From positions 1 to 34,978 of the forward strand of contig NZ_CABVGX010000028.1 of NCBI RefSeq assembly GCF_902497625.1: a DNA stretch of 34,978 nt. Reading direction: 5' to 3'. Numbering within the stretch: position 1 is the stretch's first letter; every line of letters starts with the position of its first letter. Position numbers and translations under genes: made by a program. Shown one piece after another: positions 26,388-34,978 of this stretch. The notes beneath the pieces were generated by a model, which was given only the letters and a program-made list of their open reading frames with translations, had not been told where the DNA came from and made no database searches. The stretch is from Pseudomonas fluorescens. Lineage in GTDB: Bacteria; Pseudomonadota; Gammaproteobacteria; Pseudomonadales; Pseudomonadaceae.

Positions 26388-28220
26388 ATGGCCGCACCTG
26401 CCCTGCCGCTCTCCCACGACACCATCATCCAGGACTCCTGGTCACGGTGCCGCGCCTTTGGCCTTGATCATCAGAGCGCCCCGGCGTTCGACCAGTTGCC
26501 CGCTGCAGACATTGCCCAGTTGCTGGAGAGCCAGCACTCACTGGTGCAGACCACGCACCAGGAAGTCCTGCCCTATTACGAAAACATTCTCAGCAATTCC
26601 AATTGCCTGATCATGCTCGCTGACCATCAAGGCCAGGTGCTGACCTCATGGGGCACCCAGCGCTTTATCGCGCCGAGCCTGACTCGCGGTTTCAGCGCTG
26701 GTGCCAGCTGGATGGAGCGATGCAGCGGCACCAATGCGATCGGCACGGCGCTGGCCTGTGAGCAAGCAGTGCACATCGAACACGATGAGCATTTTCTCAA
26801 GGCCAACCGTTTCATGACCGGTTCCGCCGCGCCGATTTTCGATGCCGACCGTAAGGTCATTGCGGTGCTGGACGTGTCCAGCGACAGCTACCTGCCGCCG
26901 TCGCACACGCTCGGCATGGTCAAGATGATGAGCCAGACCGTGGAGAATCGGCTGATTCTGAACCTGTTCCATGGCCAGCATTTTCAATTGACGTTCAACA
27001 CCGGGCTGAACAACCTCGACAGCCAATGGGCCGGTTTACTGATTTTTGATGAAAGCGGTCAGGTGCTGTCTGCCAACCGCCGTGCGGATAATCTGTTGGG
27101 CATCAGCCTGTCGCGGGTCAGCGTCGAGAGTCTGTTCAAAGTCTCGCTGCTGGAACTGCTGAATCAGCCCGAGGGCTTGCCGTTTGCCTTGCAGGCGTCC
27201 GGGCGCAACCGTTTTCAGTGCCTGATCAAGCGGCCGAGGCAGGTGCCGATTCAGGCCAGAGTTTTTGCACAACCGGCAGTGCCCGCGCCCGCAGCAATCA
27301 GCCTCGATACCCTGCACTTCGGCGACAGTCGCGTTGAAAAAGCCGTGCGCCAGGCCGAACGCTTGCTGGAAAAAGACATTCCCCTGTTGATTCACGGCGA
27401 AACCGGGGTCGGCAAGGAAGTCTTCGTCAAAGCGCTCCATCAAGGCAGCTCGCGCGGCAAACAGCCATTCATCGCCGTCAACTGTGCGGCGATCCCCGCC
27501 GAACTGGTGGAGTCGGAACTGTTCGGTTATGAGAAAGGCGCGTTCACCGGCGCCAGCCAGAAAGGCAGCATCGGCCTGATCCGCAAGGCTGACAAAGGCA
27601 CCTTGTTCCTCGACGAAATTGGCGACATGCCGCTGCCGACGCAAGCGCGTTTGTTGCGGGTGTTGCAGGAGCGCTGCGTGCAGCCGGTGGGCAGCAGCGA
27701 GTTGTTCCCGGTCGACATCCGTATTATTTCGGCGACCAACCGTGCGTTGCGCGAGCAGGTTCAGTCGGGGCGGTTTCGTGAGGACCTGTATTACCGCATC
27801 GGTGGGCTGACGCTGGAATTGCCGCCGCTGCGCGAGCGCAGCGACAAGCAAGCGCTGTTCACGCGCCTGTGGGAACAGCACCGCGAGCCGGCGCAATGGG
27901 CCGGGCTCAGTCGAGAGGTGATGGAGTTGTTCAGCCGCCACCCGTGGCCGGGGAATTTGCGTCAGGTCAGCAGCGTGATACAGGTCGCCCTGGCCATGGC
28001 CGAAGAACAGCCGGTGCGGCCGGAGCATTTGCCGGATGATTTTTTTGTTGATCTGCAGATGGCGCCGGTGGAATTGCCGGACACCGTGGCCGTGGATTTG
28101 AATGATGCGCAGGATTTGAATCGGCAGTTGCAGGCGGCGGGGGGAAATATTTCGCACCTGGCCAGGCGCCTGGGCGTTAGCCGCAATACGCTTTATAAGC
28201 GATTGCGCCAGGCTGAATGA
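26388..28220 (+). CDS. Sigma-54-dependent transcriptional activator (AcoR-like, GAF/PAS-AAA-Fis)
   Basis: 610 residues from ATG 26388; a longer frame from 26247 would run through the REPIN and is rejected. Residues about 70-195 look like a GAF sensor domain (SWMERCSGTNAIGTAL), and about 215-285 look PAS-like (LLIFDESGQVLSANRRADNLLG). The AAA+ core has Walker A GETGVGKE (337-344), the sigma-54 contact loop GAFTGA (384-389) and Walker B GTLFLDEIGD (404-413). A Fis-type helix-turn-helix lies at 585-607 (GGNISHLARRLGVSRNTLYK). There is no receiver domain, so it is probably switched by a ligand or metabolite, as in AcoR-type regulators. Divergent position and the promoter elements between suggest it controls the ABC importer operon. 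Confidence 0.93.
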   Translation: MAAPALPLSHDTIIQDSWSRCRAFGLDHQSAPAFDQLPAADIAQLLESQHSLVQTTHQEVLPYYENILSNSNCLIMLADHQGQVLTSWGTQRFIAPSLTRGFSAGASWMERCSGTNAIGTALACEQAVHIEHDEHFLKANRFMTGSAAPIFDADRKVIAVLDVSSDSYLPPSHTLGMVKMMSQTVENRLILNLFHGQHFQLTFNTGLNNLDSQWAGLLIFDESGQVLSANRRADNLLGISLSRVSVESLFKVSLLELLNQPEGLPFALQASGRNRFQCLIKRPRQVPIQARVFAQPAVPAPAAISLDTLHFGDSRVEKAVRQAERLLEKDIPLLIHGETGVGKEVFVKALHQGSSRGKQPFIAVNCAAIPAELVESELFGYEKGAFTGASQKGSIGLIRKADKGTLFLDEIGDMPLPTQARLLRVLQERCVQPVGSSELFPVDIRIISATNRALREQVQSGRFREDLYYRIGGLTLELPPLRERSDKQALFTRLWEQHREPAQWAGLSREVMELFSRHPWPGNLRQVSSVIQVALAMAEEQPVRPEHLPDDFFVDLQMAPVELPDTVAVDLNDAQDLNRQLQAAGGNISHLARRLGVSRNTLYKRLRQAE

Positions 28221-28258
28221 TTAGTAAGCCGCAGTGTTTCTGCTCGGCTTGAGACCAG

Positions 28259-28347
28259 CGCGAGCAGGCTCGCTCCCACAGGGAATTTGTGCCTTACACA
28301 GAACTCAAACCTATTGAAAATCCAATGTGGGAGCGAGCCTGCTCGCG
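28259..28347. repeat. REPIN with perfect 22-base arms
   Basis: Positions 28259-28280 and 28326-28347 are exact inverted copies (core TGTGGGAGCGAGCCTGCTCG) around a 45-base spacer, in the gap between the activator gene and cysS. Confidence 0.9.
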
Positions 28348-28394
28348 ATGGCCTCGGTCGCGGCGCCACCAGACTTGCAGCTGCTCAAATAACA

Positions 28395-28417
28395 AAAACC
28401 CGCACAAGGCGGGTTTT
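28395..28417 (-). terminator. Intrinsic terminator of glnS-cysS, possibly bidirectional
   Basis: AAAACCCGC (28395-28403) pairs with GCGGGTTTT (28409-28417) over a 5-base loop. On the minus strand it is followed by TTTTTGTT and lies 21 bases past the cysS stop. The plus side has TTTTGTTTG, so it could also end the activator transcript. Confidence 0.85.
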
Positions 28418-28437
28418 GTTTGTAGCGACTACAGCAA

Positions 28438-29820
28438 TCAGTCAGCCAGACGCCAGGTCGTGCCACCCTTGCCATCTTCGAGCACCACGCCCATCGCGGT
28501 GAGCTGGTCGCGGATGCGGTCGGATTCGGCCCAGTCTTTACCCGCACGAGCGGCCAGACGCGCAGCAATCAGCGCATCAACCTCAGCCGCATCCACGCGC
28601 CCTGCGGCACCGGCCTGCAGGAAATCGTCGGCTTCCAGCTGCAACACGCCCAACACGCTGGCCAGCTCTTTCAAGCGCGCTGCCAAACCCGCCGCCGCCT
28701 CGAGATCGCTCTCGCGCAGACGATTGATCTCACGCACCATTTCGAACAACACCGCGCAGGCTTCCGGCGTGCCGAAATCGTCGTTCATCACCTGGGTAAA
28801 GCGTTCGACAAACGCCTCGCCACCGGCCGGCGTTACGCTCGGCAAACCTTTCAACGCATGGTAGAAACGCTCGAGCGCGCTCTTGGCGTCCTTGAGGTTG
28901 TCTTCCGAATAGTTGATCGCGCTGCGGTAATGACTCGACACCAGCAGGTAACGCACGACTTCCGGGTGGTACTTTTCCAGCACGTCGCGGATGGTGAAGA
29001 AGTTGTTCAACGACTTGGACATCTTCTCGCCATTGATGCGGATCATGCCGCAATGCATCCAGGCGTTGGCGTAGGTCTGGCCGGTGGCCGCTTCGCTCTG
29101 GGCGATTTCGTTTTCGTGGTGCGGGAACTCAAGGTCGCTGCCGCCGCCATGAATATCGAAGGTCTCGCCCAGGCAGCAGGTCGACATCACCGAGCACTCG
29201 ATGTGCCAGCCAGGACGACCGTCGCCCCACGGCGAAGGCCAGCTAGGCTCGCCCGGCTTGGTGGCTTTCCACAGGACAAAGTCGAGCGGGTCCTGTTTCG
29301 ACTCGTCGACTTCGATCCGTGCGCCGATGCGCAGGTCTTCGATCTTCTTGCGCGACAACTTGCCGTAGCCCATGAATTTGCCGACGCGGTAGTACACGTC
29401 GCCATTGCTCGCGGCGTAGGCATATCCCTTGTCGATCAGGGTCTGGATCATGCTGAGCATGCCCGGAATGTGATCGGTGGCGCGCGGTTCCATGTCCGGC
29501 TTCTGGATGTTCAGGCGCGCTTCGTCTTCGTGCATCGCCGCGATCATGCGCTCGGTCAAGGCTTCGAACGACTCGCCGTTCTCGTTGGCCCGATTGATGA
29601 TCTTGTCGTCGATGTCGGTGATGTTGCGCACATACGTCAGGTTGTAACCGCTGAAGCGCAACCAGCGGGTCACCAGGTCGAACGCGACCATGCTGCGGCC
29701 GTGACCCAAGTGGCAGTAGTCGTACACGGTCATCCCGCAGACGTACATGCGCACATTGTTGCCATCCAGCGGCTTGAACACTTCTTTGCTCTTGGTGAGC
29801 GTGTTGTAGATCGAAAGCAC
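28438..29820 (-). CDS. cysS: Cysteine--tRNA ligase
   Basis: 460 residues. GTG 29820 is chosen as start because AAGGAA lies 8 bases upstream and the family begins LSIYNTLTKSKEVF; the longer frame overlaps glnS. Charges tRNA-Cys in the cytoplasm. HLGH (37-40) is the HIGH motif and KMSKS is at 266-270. The zinc ligands C28, C209, H234 and E238 match the E. coli enzyme. 17 bases separate it from glnS, so the two form an operon. Confidence 0.97.
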   Translation of the reverse strand: MLSIYNTLTKSKEVFKPLDGNNVRMYVCGMTVYDYCHLGHGRSMVAFDLVTRWLRFSGYNLTYVRNITDIDDKIINRANENGESFEALTERMIAAMHEDEARLNIQKPDMEPRATDHIPGMLSMIQTLIDKGYAYAASNGDVYYRVGKFMGYGKLSRKKIEDLRIGARIEVDESKQDPLDFVLWKATKPGEPSWPSPWGDGRPGWHIECSVMSTCCLGETFDIHGGGSDLEFPHHENEIAQSEAATGQTYANAWMHCGMIRINGEKMSKSLNNFFTIRDVLEKYHPEVVRYLLVSSHYRSAINYSEDNLKDAKSALERFYHALKGLPSVTPAGGEAFVERFTQVMNDDFGTPEACAVLFEMVREINRLRESDLEAAAGLAARLKELASVLGVLQLEADDFLQAGAAGRVDAAEVDALIAARLAARAGKDWAESDRIRDQLTAMGVVLEDGKGGTTWRLAD

Positions 29821-29837
29821 TTTAGAGGTTCCTTGAA

Positions 29838-31538
<1,701 letters not shown>

Positions 31539-31787
31539 AGGATCCTTGAACGTACAAGTGCGCGGCCGGAAGACAGCCAGACAAAACAAAGCCGCTATCA
31601 TAGCCGATGCCGTCAAGGCGCTGACAGAGCAGGCCCGAAAACGGCTGCATTTAATCGGCGGCAAATGAAAAACAGCCTCGAAATTCGCGCCCGGCACGCT
31701 AAACTGCGCACCTTGGCCGACACTGGCCGGACCGGTGGCGGGCCCCGTTGCCCCGAAACCCACGAATTCCTTGAAAGAGTAGCCAAC
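31539..31787. promoter_or_regulatory. Divergent intergenic region between glnS and ppiB
   Basis: 249 bases that must hold the start signals for both glnS (minus) and ppiB (plus). On the minus strand a TATGAT (31602-31597) could be a -10 element for glnS, but no matching -35 was found at 16-18 bases. No convincing pair was found for ppiB. Confidence 0.3.
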
Positions 31788-32291
31788 ATGACCCAAGTCA
31801 AACTGACCACCAACCACGGCGACATCGTCCTTGAACTGAACGCTGAAAAGGCACCGCTGACCGTTGCCAACTTCATCGAGTACGTGAAAGCCGGGCACTA
31901 CGAAAACACCGTTTTCCACCGCGTTATCGGTAATTTCATGATCCAGGGCGGCGGTTTCGAGCCAGGCATGAAAGAAAAGAAAGACAAGCGCCCAAGCATC
32001 CAGAACGAAGCCGACAACGGCTTGCCGAACGAGAAGTACACTGTCGCCATGGCTCGCACCATGGAGCCGCATTCGGCGTCCGCGCAGTTCTTCATCAACG
32101 TGGCTGACAACAGCTTCCTGAACCACAGCGCCAAGACCACTCAGGGTTGGGGCTACGCGGTATTCGCCAAAGTGGTTTCCGGCACTGACGTCGTCGACAA
32201 GATCAAAGGCGTGGCCACCACTTCCAAGGCCGGCCACCAGGACGTACCTGCAGACGACGTGATCATCGAGAAAGCCGAGATCATTGAGTGA
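31788..32291 (+). CDS. ppiB: Peptidyl-prolyl cis-trans isomerase B (cyclophilin)
   Basis: 167 residues from ATG 31788, with AAGAG upstream. No signal peptide, so the cytoplasmic cyclophilin. FHRVIGNFMIQGG (43-55) carries the catalytic arginine R45; QFFINV (100-105) and WGYAVFAKV (121-129) complete the proline pocket. The stop overlaps the start of lpxH (GTGA), which indicates coupled translation. Confidence 0.96.
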   Translation: MTQVKLTTNHGDIVLELNAEKAPLTVANFIEYVKAGHYENTVFHRVIGNFMIQGGGFEPGMKEKKDKRPSIQNEADNGLPNEKYTVAMARTMEPHSASAQFFINVADNSFLNHSAKTTQGWGYAVFAKVVSGTDVVDKIKGVATTSKAGHQDVPADDVIIEKAEIIE

Positions 32292-33040
32292 TACTGCTGA
32301 TTTCAGATTTGCATCTGGAAGAGGAGCGCCCGGACATCACCCGGGCGTTTCTGGATTTGCTCGCCGGGCGTGCCCGCTCGGCGAGTGCGTTGTACATTCT
32401 CGGCGACTTTTTCGAGGCGTGGATTGGCGACGATGCCATGACGCCCTTTCAGCGTTCCATCTGCCAGGCCCTGCGCGAACTCAGCGACAGCGGCACGGCG
32501 ATTTTCCTGATGCACGGCAATCGCGACTTCATGCTCGGCCAGGCCTTTTGCAGACAGGCCGGTTGTACGCTACTGAAGGACCCGAGTGTCGTGCAGTTCG
32601 CAGGCGAGTCGGTGCTGTTGATGCACGGCGACAGCCTGTGCACCCGCGACGAGGCTTACATGAAGCTGCGTCGCTATCTGCGCAATCCCGTCACCCTGTT
32701 CATTCTGCGCCATCTGCCGCTGGGCACCCGGCATAAACTGGCGCGCAAGTTGCGCAGTGAAAGCCGTACGCAAACGCGGATGAAAGCCAATGACATCGTC
32801 GATGTCACACCGGAAGAAGTGCCGCGAGTGATGCAGGAACATGGCGTGAAGACGCTGATCCACGGGCATACCCATCGACCGGCGATTCACAAGCTGCAGA
32901 TTGGCGAACAGGCGGCTCGCCGGATTGTGTTGGGCGATTGGGATCGTCAGGGCTGGGCGTTGCAGGTGGACGAAAACGGATTCGCCCTGGCGCCTTTCGA
33001 CTTCGCGCCGCCAGCGCAGTTGGCAGCACCTTCCACCTGA
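32288..33040 (+). CDS. lpxH: UDP-2,3-diacylglucosamine diphosphatase
   Basis: 250 residues, GTG start overlapping the ppiB stop. Makes lipid X from UDP-2,3-diacylglucosamine in lipid A synthesis, at the inner face of the cytoplasmic membrane. The metallophosphoesterase signature is complete: D7 and H9 (SDLHL), D40 (LGDFFEAWIGDD), N78 (GNRD), H113 (MHGDS) and the HGHTHRP block at 192-198. The gene pair ppiB-lpxH divergent from glnS-cysS is the arrangement known from other pseudomonads. Confidence 0.96.
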   Translation: MILLISDLHLEEERPDITRAFLDLLAGRARSASALYILGDFFEAWIGDDAMTPFQRSICQALRELSDSGTAIFLMHGNRDFMLGQAFCRQAGCTLLKDPSVVQFAGESVLLMHGDSLCTRDEAYMKLRRYLRNPVTLFILRHLPLGTRHKLARKLRSESRTQTRMKANDIVDVTPEEVPRVMQEHGVKTLIHGHTHRPAIHKLQIGEQAARRIVLGDWDRQGWALQVDENGFALAPFDFAPPAQLAAPST

Positions 33041-33093
33041 GGGGGCTCGTCCCTGCACGCCGCCGCGGTTTAAATGACGAACACAAATCCCCT

Positions 33094-33182
33094 TGTGGGA
33101 GCGAGCCTGCTCGCGAAGGCGCAGTCATATTCAACCTCTCATTGACTGATCCACCGTATTCGCGAGCAGGCTCGCTCCCACC
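33094..33182. repeat. REPIN with perfect 23-base arms, opposite polarity
   Basis: Positions 33095-33117 and 33159-33181 are exact inverted copies (core GTGGGAGCGAGCCTGCTCGC). Here the TGTGGG ends point outward, the reverse of the two other TGTGGGAGCGAG pairs in the window. It fills the gap between the convergent lpxH and emrB genes and has no T-run. Confidence 0.9.
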
Positions 33183-33198
33183 GGGACTTGTGCTGGGT

Positions 33199-34728
33199 TT
33201 AATGCCCTGCCGATGCAGGCCCCGCCTTCGCCGCAAACGGCGGTTTCGCCAGCCACACGATCACGATCAACCCCATGAACGCCCAGCCGAGCAATGTGAA
33301 GTAGTCGATGGTCGACAGCATGTACGCCTGACTGGTCAGCACATGATCGAGCTGCGCATACGCTGGATTGCTTGGGCCGCCCAGCGCATTCAGCGCCTCG
33401 CGGGTTGCCGGTTCGTAAGTGCTGATGCTTTCGCTCATGTACGCATGGTGCTGGTCCGCCCGGCGAATCCAGATCCACGTGGTTAGCGACGCTGCGAAAC
33501 TCCCGCCCAACGTCCGCAGAAACGTCGCCAACCCGGCGCCATCGGCGATCTGGCTCGGTGGCAGGTCCGACATCAGAATGCTCAGGGTCGGCATGAAGAA
33601 CAGCGCCACGCCAATCCCCATGAATAACTGCACCAGCGCGATGTGCTGAAAGTCCACTTCGTTGGTGAAACCGGCGCGCATGAAGCAGCTCAAGCCAATC
33701 GCCAGAAATGCCAGCCCGGCCAGCAAACGCAGGTCGAATTTGTGCGCGTACTTGCCCACGAACGGCGACATCAGGACCGGCAGAATCCCGATCGGCGCCA
33801 CGGCCAGACCGGCCCAGGTGGCGGTATAGCCCATCTGCGTCTGCAACCATTGCGGCAAAATCAGGTTGATGCCGAAGAAACCGGCATAGCCCAACACCAG
33901 CACAATCGTGCCGATCCGGAAGTTACGATGGGCGAACAGCCGCAGGTTGACCACCGGATGCTGGTCGGTCATCTCCCAGATCACGAACACCGCCAGCGCA
34001 ATCACCGAAATCGCCGCGCCCATGATGATGAAATTGGACTCGAACCAGTCCAGGTCGTTGCCTTTGTCGAGGATCACCTGAAGCGCGCCGACTCCGATGA
34101 TCAGGGTGATCAGACCGACGTAATCCATCGGCTGATAACTGGTCACCACCGGGCGAGCCTTGAGTTGCTGGCGCACCACCATCACCGCGAAAATCCCGAT
34201 CGGCACGTTGATGAAGAAAATCCACGGCCAACTGTAGCTGTCGGTAATCCAGCCACCGAGAATCGGCCCGGCAATCGGCGCCACGACCGTAACCATCGCC
34301 AGCAACGCCAGGGCCATGCCGCGCCTGGCCGGTGGATAGACGGCGATGAGCAGCGTCTGGGTCATCGGGTACAGTGGGCCGGCCACCAGCCCTTGCAGGA
34401 CACGAAAGCCGATCAACTCCGGCATCGAGGTGGAAATCCCGCACAGAAACGAGGCCAGTACAAACAGAATGGTCGCCCACAGAAACAGCTTCACTTCACC
34501 GAAGCGGCGACTGAGCCAACCGGTCAGCGGCAGCGCGATCGCATTACTCACGGCGAAAGACGTGATGACCCAGGTGCCCTGCTCCGAGCTCACGCCGAGG
34601 TTGCCGGAAATGGTCGGCAGCGCCACGTTGGCAATGGTGGTGTCGAGCACCTGCATGAACGTCGCAAGCGACAGCCCGATTGTGCTTAGCAGCAGGCTGG
34701 GCGGCGTGAAAGACGCTTTATTGCTCAT
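33199..34728 (-). CDS. emrB: DHA2-family MFS drug exporter (EmrB/QacA type)
   Basis: 509 residues, AAAGGA 6 bases upstream of the ATG. About 14 membrane helices. Motif D1 LDTTIANVALPTI (28-40), motif A GWLSRRFGEVKLF (70-82), motif C APIAGPILGGW (150-160) and WPWIFFINVPIGIF (167-180) are typical of proton-driven 14-helix drug exporters. EmrB normally works with the membrane-fusion protein EmrA and an outer-membrane channel; emrA would be expected upstream, beyond the right edge. The 250 bases before the start carry only repeats, so here the gene may not be directly fused to emrA in one operon. Confidence 0.88.
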   Translation of the reverse strand: MSNKASFTPPSLLLSTIGLSLATFMQVLDTTIANVALPTISGNLGVSSEQGTWVITSFAVSNAIALPLTGWLSRRFGEVKLFLWATILFVLASFLCGISTSMPELIGFRVLQGLVAGPLYPMTQTLLIAVYPPARRGMALALLAMVTVVAPIAGPILGGWITDSYSWPWIFFINVPIGIFAVMVVRQQLKARPVVTSYQPMDYVGLITLIIGVGALQVILDKGNDLDWFESNFIIMGAAISVIALAVFVIWEMTDQHPVVNLRLFAHRNFRIGTIVLVLGYAGFFGINLILPQWLQTQMGYTATWAGLAVAPIGILPVLMSPFVGKYAHKFDLRLLAGLAFLAIGLSCFMRAGFTNEVDFQHIALVQLFMGIGVALFFMPTLSILMSDLPPSQIADGAGLATFLRTLGGSFAASLTTWIWIRRADQHHAYMSESISTYEPATREALNALGGPSNPAYAQLDHVLTSQAYMLSTIDYFTLLGWAFMGLIVIVWLAKPPFAAKAGPASAGH

Positions 34729-34774
34729 CGCGAATCCTTTGAAACTGAACGGGCGCTAAAAACGCAGCAAACCC

Positions 34775-34788
34775 TGTGGGAGCGAGCT
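34775..34788 (+). repeat. Solitary degenerate REP half
   Basis: TGTGGGAGCGAGCT matches the first 13 bases of the REP core seen at the other sites but has no inverted partner. Confidence 0.6.
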
Positions 34789-34817
34789 CATGAGGTGAGC
34801 AATCCTTTGTGTGGCTT

Positions 34818-34978
34818 TGTGGTGAGGCGCTTCTGTGGTGATGCGGCTTTGTGATGAGAGGCTCCTGCGGTGATAGGGCTTTGTGATGAGAGGCTTTTGT
34901 GGTGATGGGGCTTTTTGATAAGAGGCTCCTGTGGTGATAGGGCTTTGTGATGAGGGGCTCCTGTGGTGATGGGGCTTT
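34818..34978. repeat. 32-bp tandem repeat running off the right edge
   Basis: Four complete 32-base units (34834-34865, 34866-34897, 34898-34929, 34930-34961) and a 17-base partial unit (34962-34978), head to tail without spacers. Each unit is a 17-base half of the form TGTGGTGATGGGGCTTT and a 15-base half of the form GTGATGAGAGGCTCC. A 16-base half-unit precedes at 34818. Units differ by a few substitutions only. The half-unit resembles the TGTGGTGAGGGG units at the left edge. Confidence 0.9.

Noticed and set aside
28221..28437. tRNA genes next to cysS
   Set aside because: No cloverleaf or TpsiC-arm sequence seen; the gap holds a REPIN and a terminator.
31539..32237. N-terminal extension of glnS
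   Set aside because: It is antisense to ppiB and unrelated to GlnRS; ATG 31538 has a proper ribosome site.
34818..34978. CRISPR-like array
   Set aside because: Units are contiguous with no unique spacers and no cas genes; it is a tandem repeat.

Overview
The window looks like a chromosomal segment from a Pseudomonas of the P. fluorescens complex. The grounds are a fused nuoCD inside a 13-gene nuo operon, the 441-residue form of isocitrate lyase, the lpxH-ppiB / glnS-cysS block, high-GC coding sequence, and several copies of REP/REPIN palindromes with the core TGTGGGAGCGAGCCTG. The organism assignment is an inference from family knowledge; no 16S gene or other marker is present.

Layout. 1-122: a GC-rich REP-type palindrome. 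224-985: a small exported secretin-like protein. 1458-2783: aceA, with its own terminator. 2937-4154 (minus): a lone MFS transporter, followed by an AT-richer spacer that holds the 3' relic of a short-chain dehydrogenase (4401-4457), a pair of near-identical direct repeats and a candidate promoter. 4820-19762 (plus): the complete nuoABCDEFGHIJKLMN operon for proton-pumping NADH:quinone oxidoreductase, closed by a strong terminator. 19829-19911: a REPIN between two convergent terminators that share the same stem. 19982-25921 (minus): a six-gene ABC importer operon of the GlpSTPQV type (two ATPases, two permeases, a DUF2160-type small membrane protein and a periplasmic binding protein). 25922-26387: a control region with a -24/-12 promoter, an IHF-like site, a TGAACA repeat array and a large REPIN. 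26388-28220 (plus): a divergent sigma-54 enhancer-binding protein with GAF and PAS-like domains. 28259-28347: a REPIN. 28438-31538 (minus): glnS-cysS. 31788-33040 (plus): ppiB-lpxH. 33094-33181: a REPIN. 33199-34728 (minus): an EmrB-type drug exporter. 34775-34978: half a REP and then a 32-bp tandem repeat running off the edge.

How it fits together. The aceA-nuo half is core energy metabolism: the glyoxylate shunt and respiratory complex I. The most interesting accessory unit is the importer plus regulator at 19982-28220. The sequence shows a nearly consensus sigma-54 promoter, an IHF-like site and an ordered repeat array between the importer operon and a divergently encoded RpoN activator. 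This predicts a substrate-responsive uptake module for glycerol or a related small polyol. The two ATPases carry complementary defects (T at the H-loop position in one, a lost LSGGQ in the other) that fall in the same composite nucleotide site, which predicts an asymmetric importer. Both window edges lie in related repeats, so the window may be a draft contig broken at repeats.
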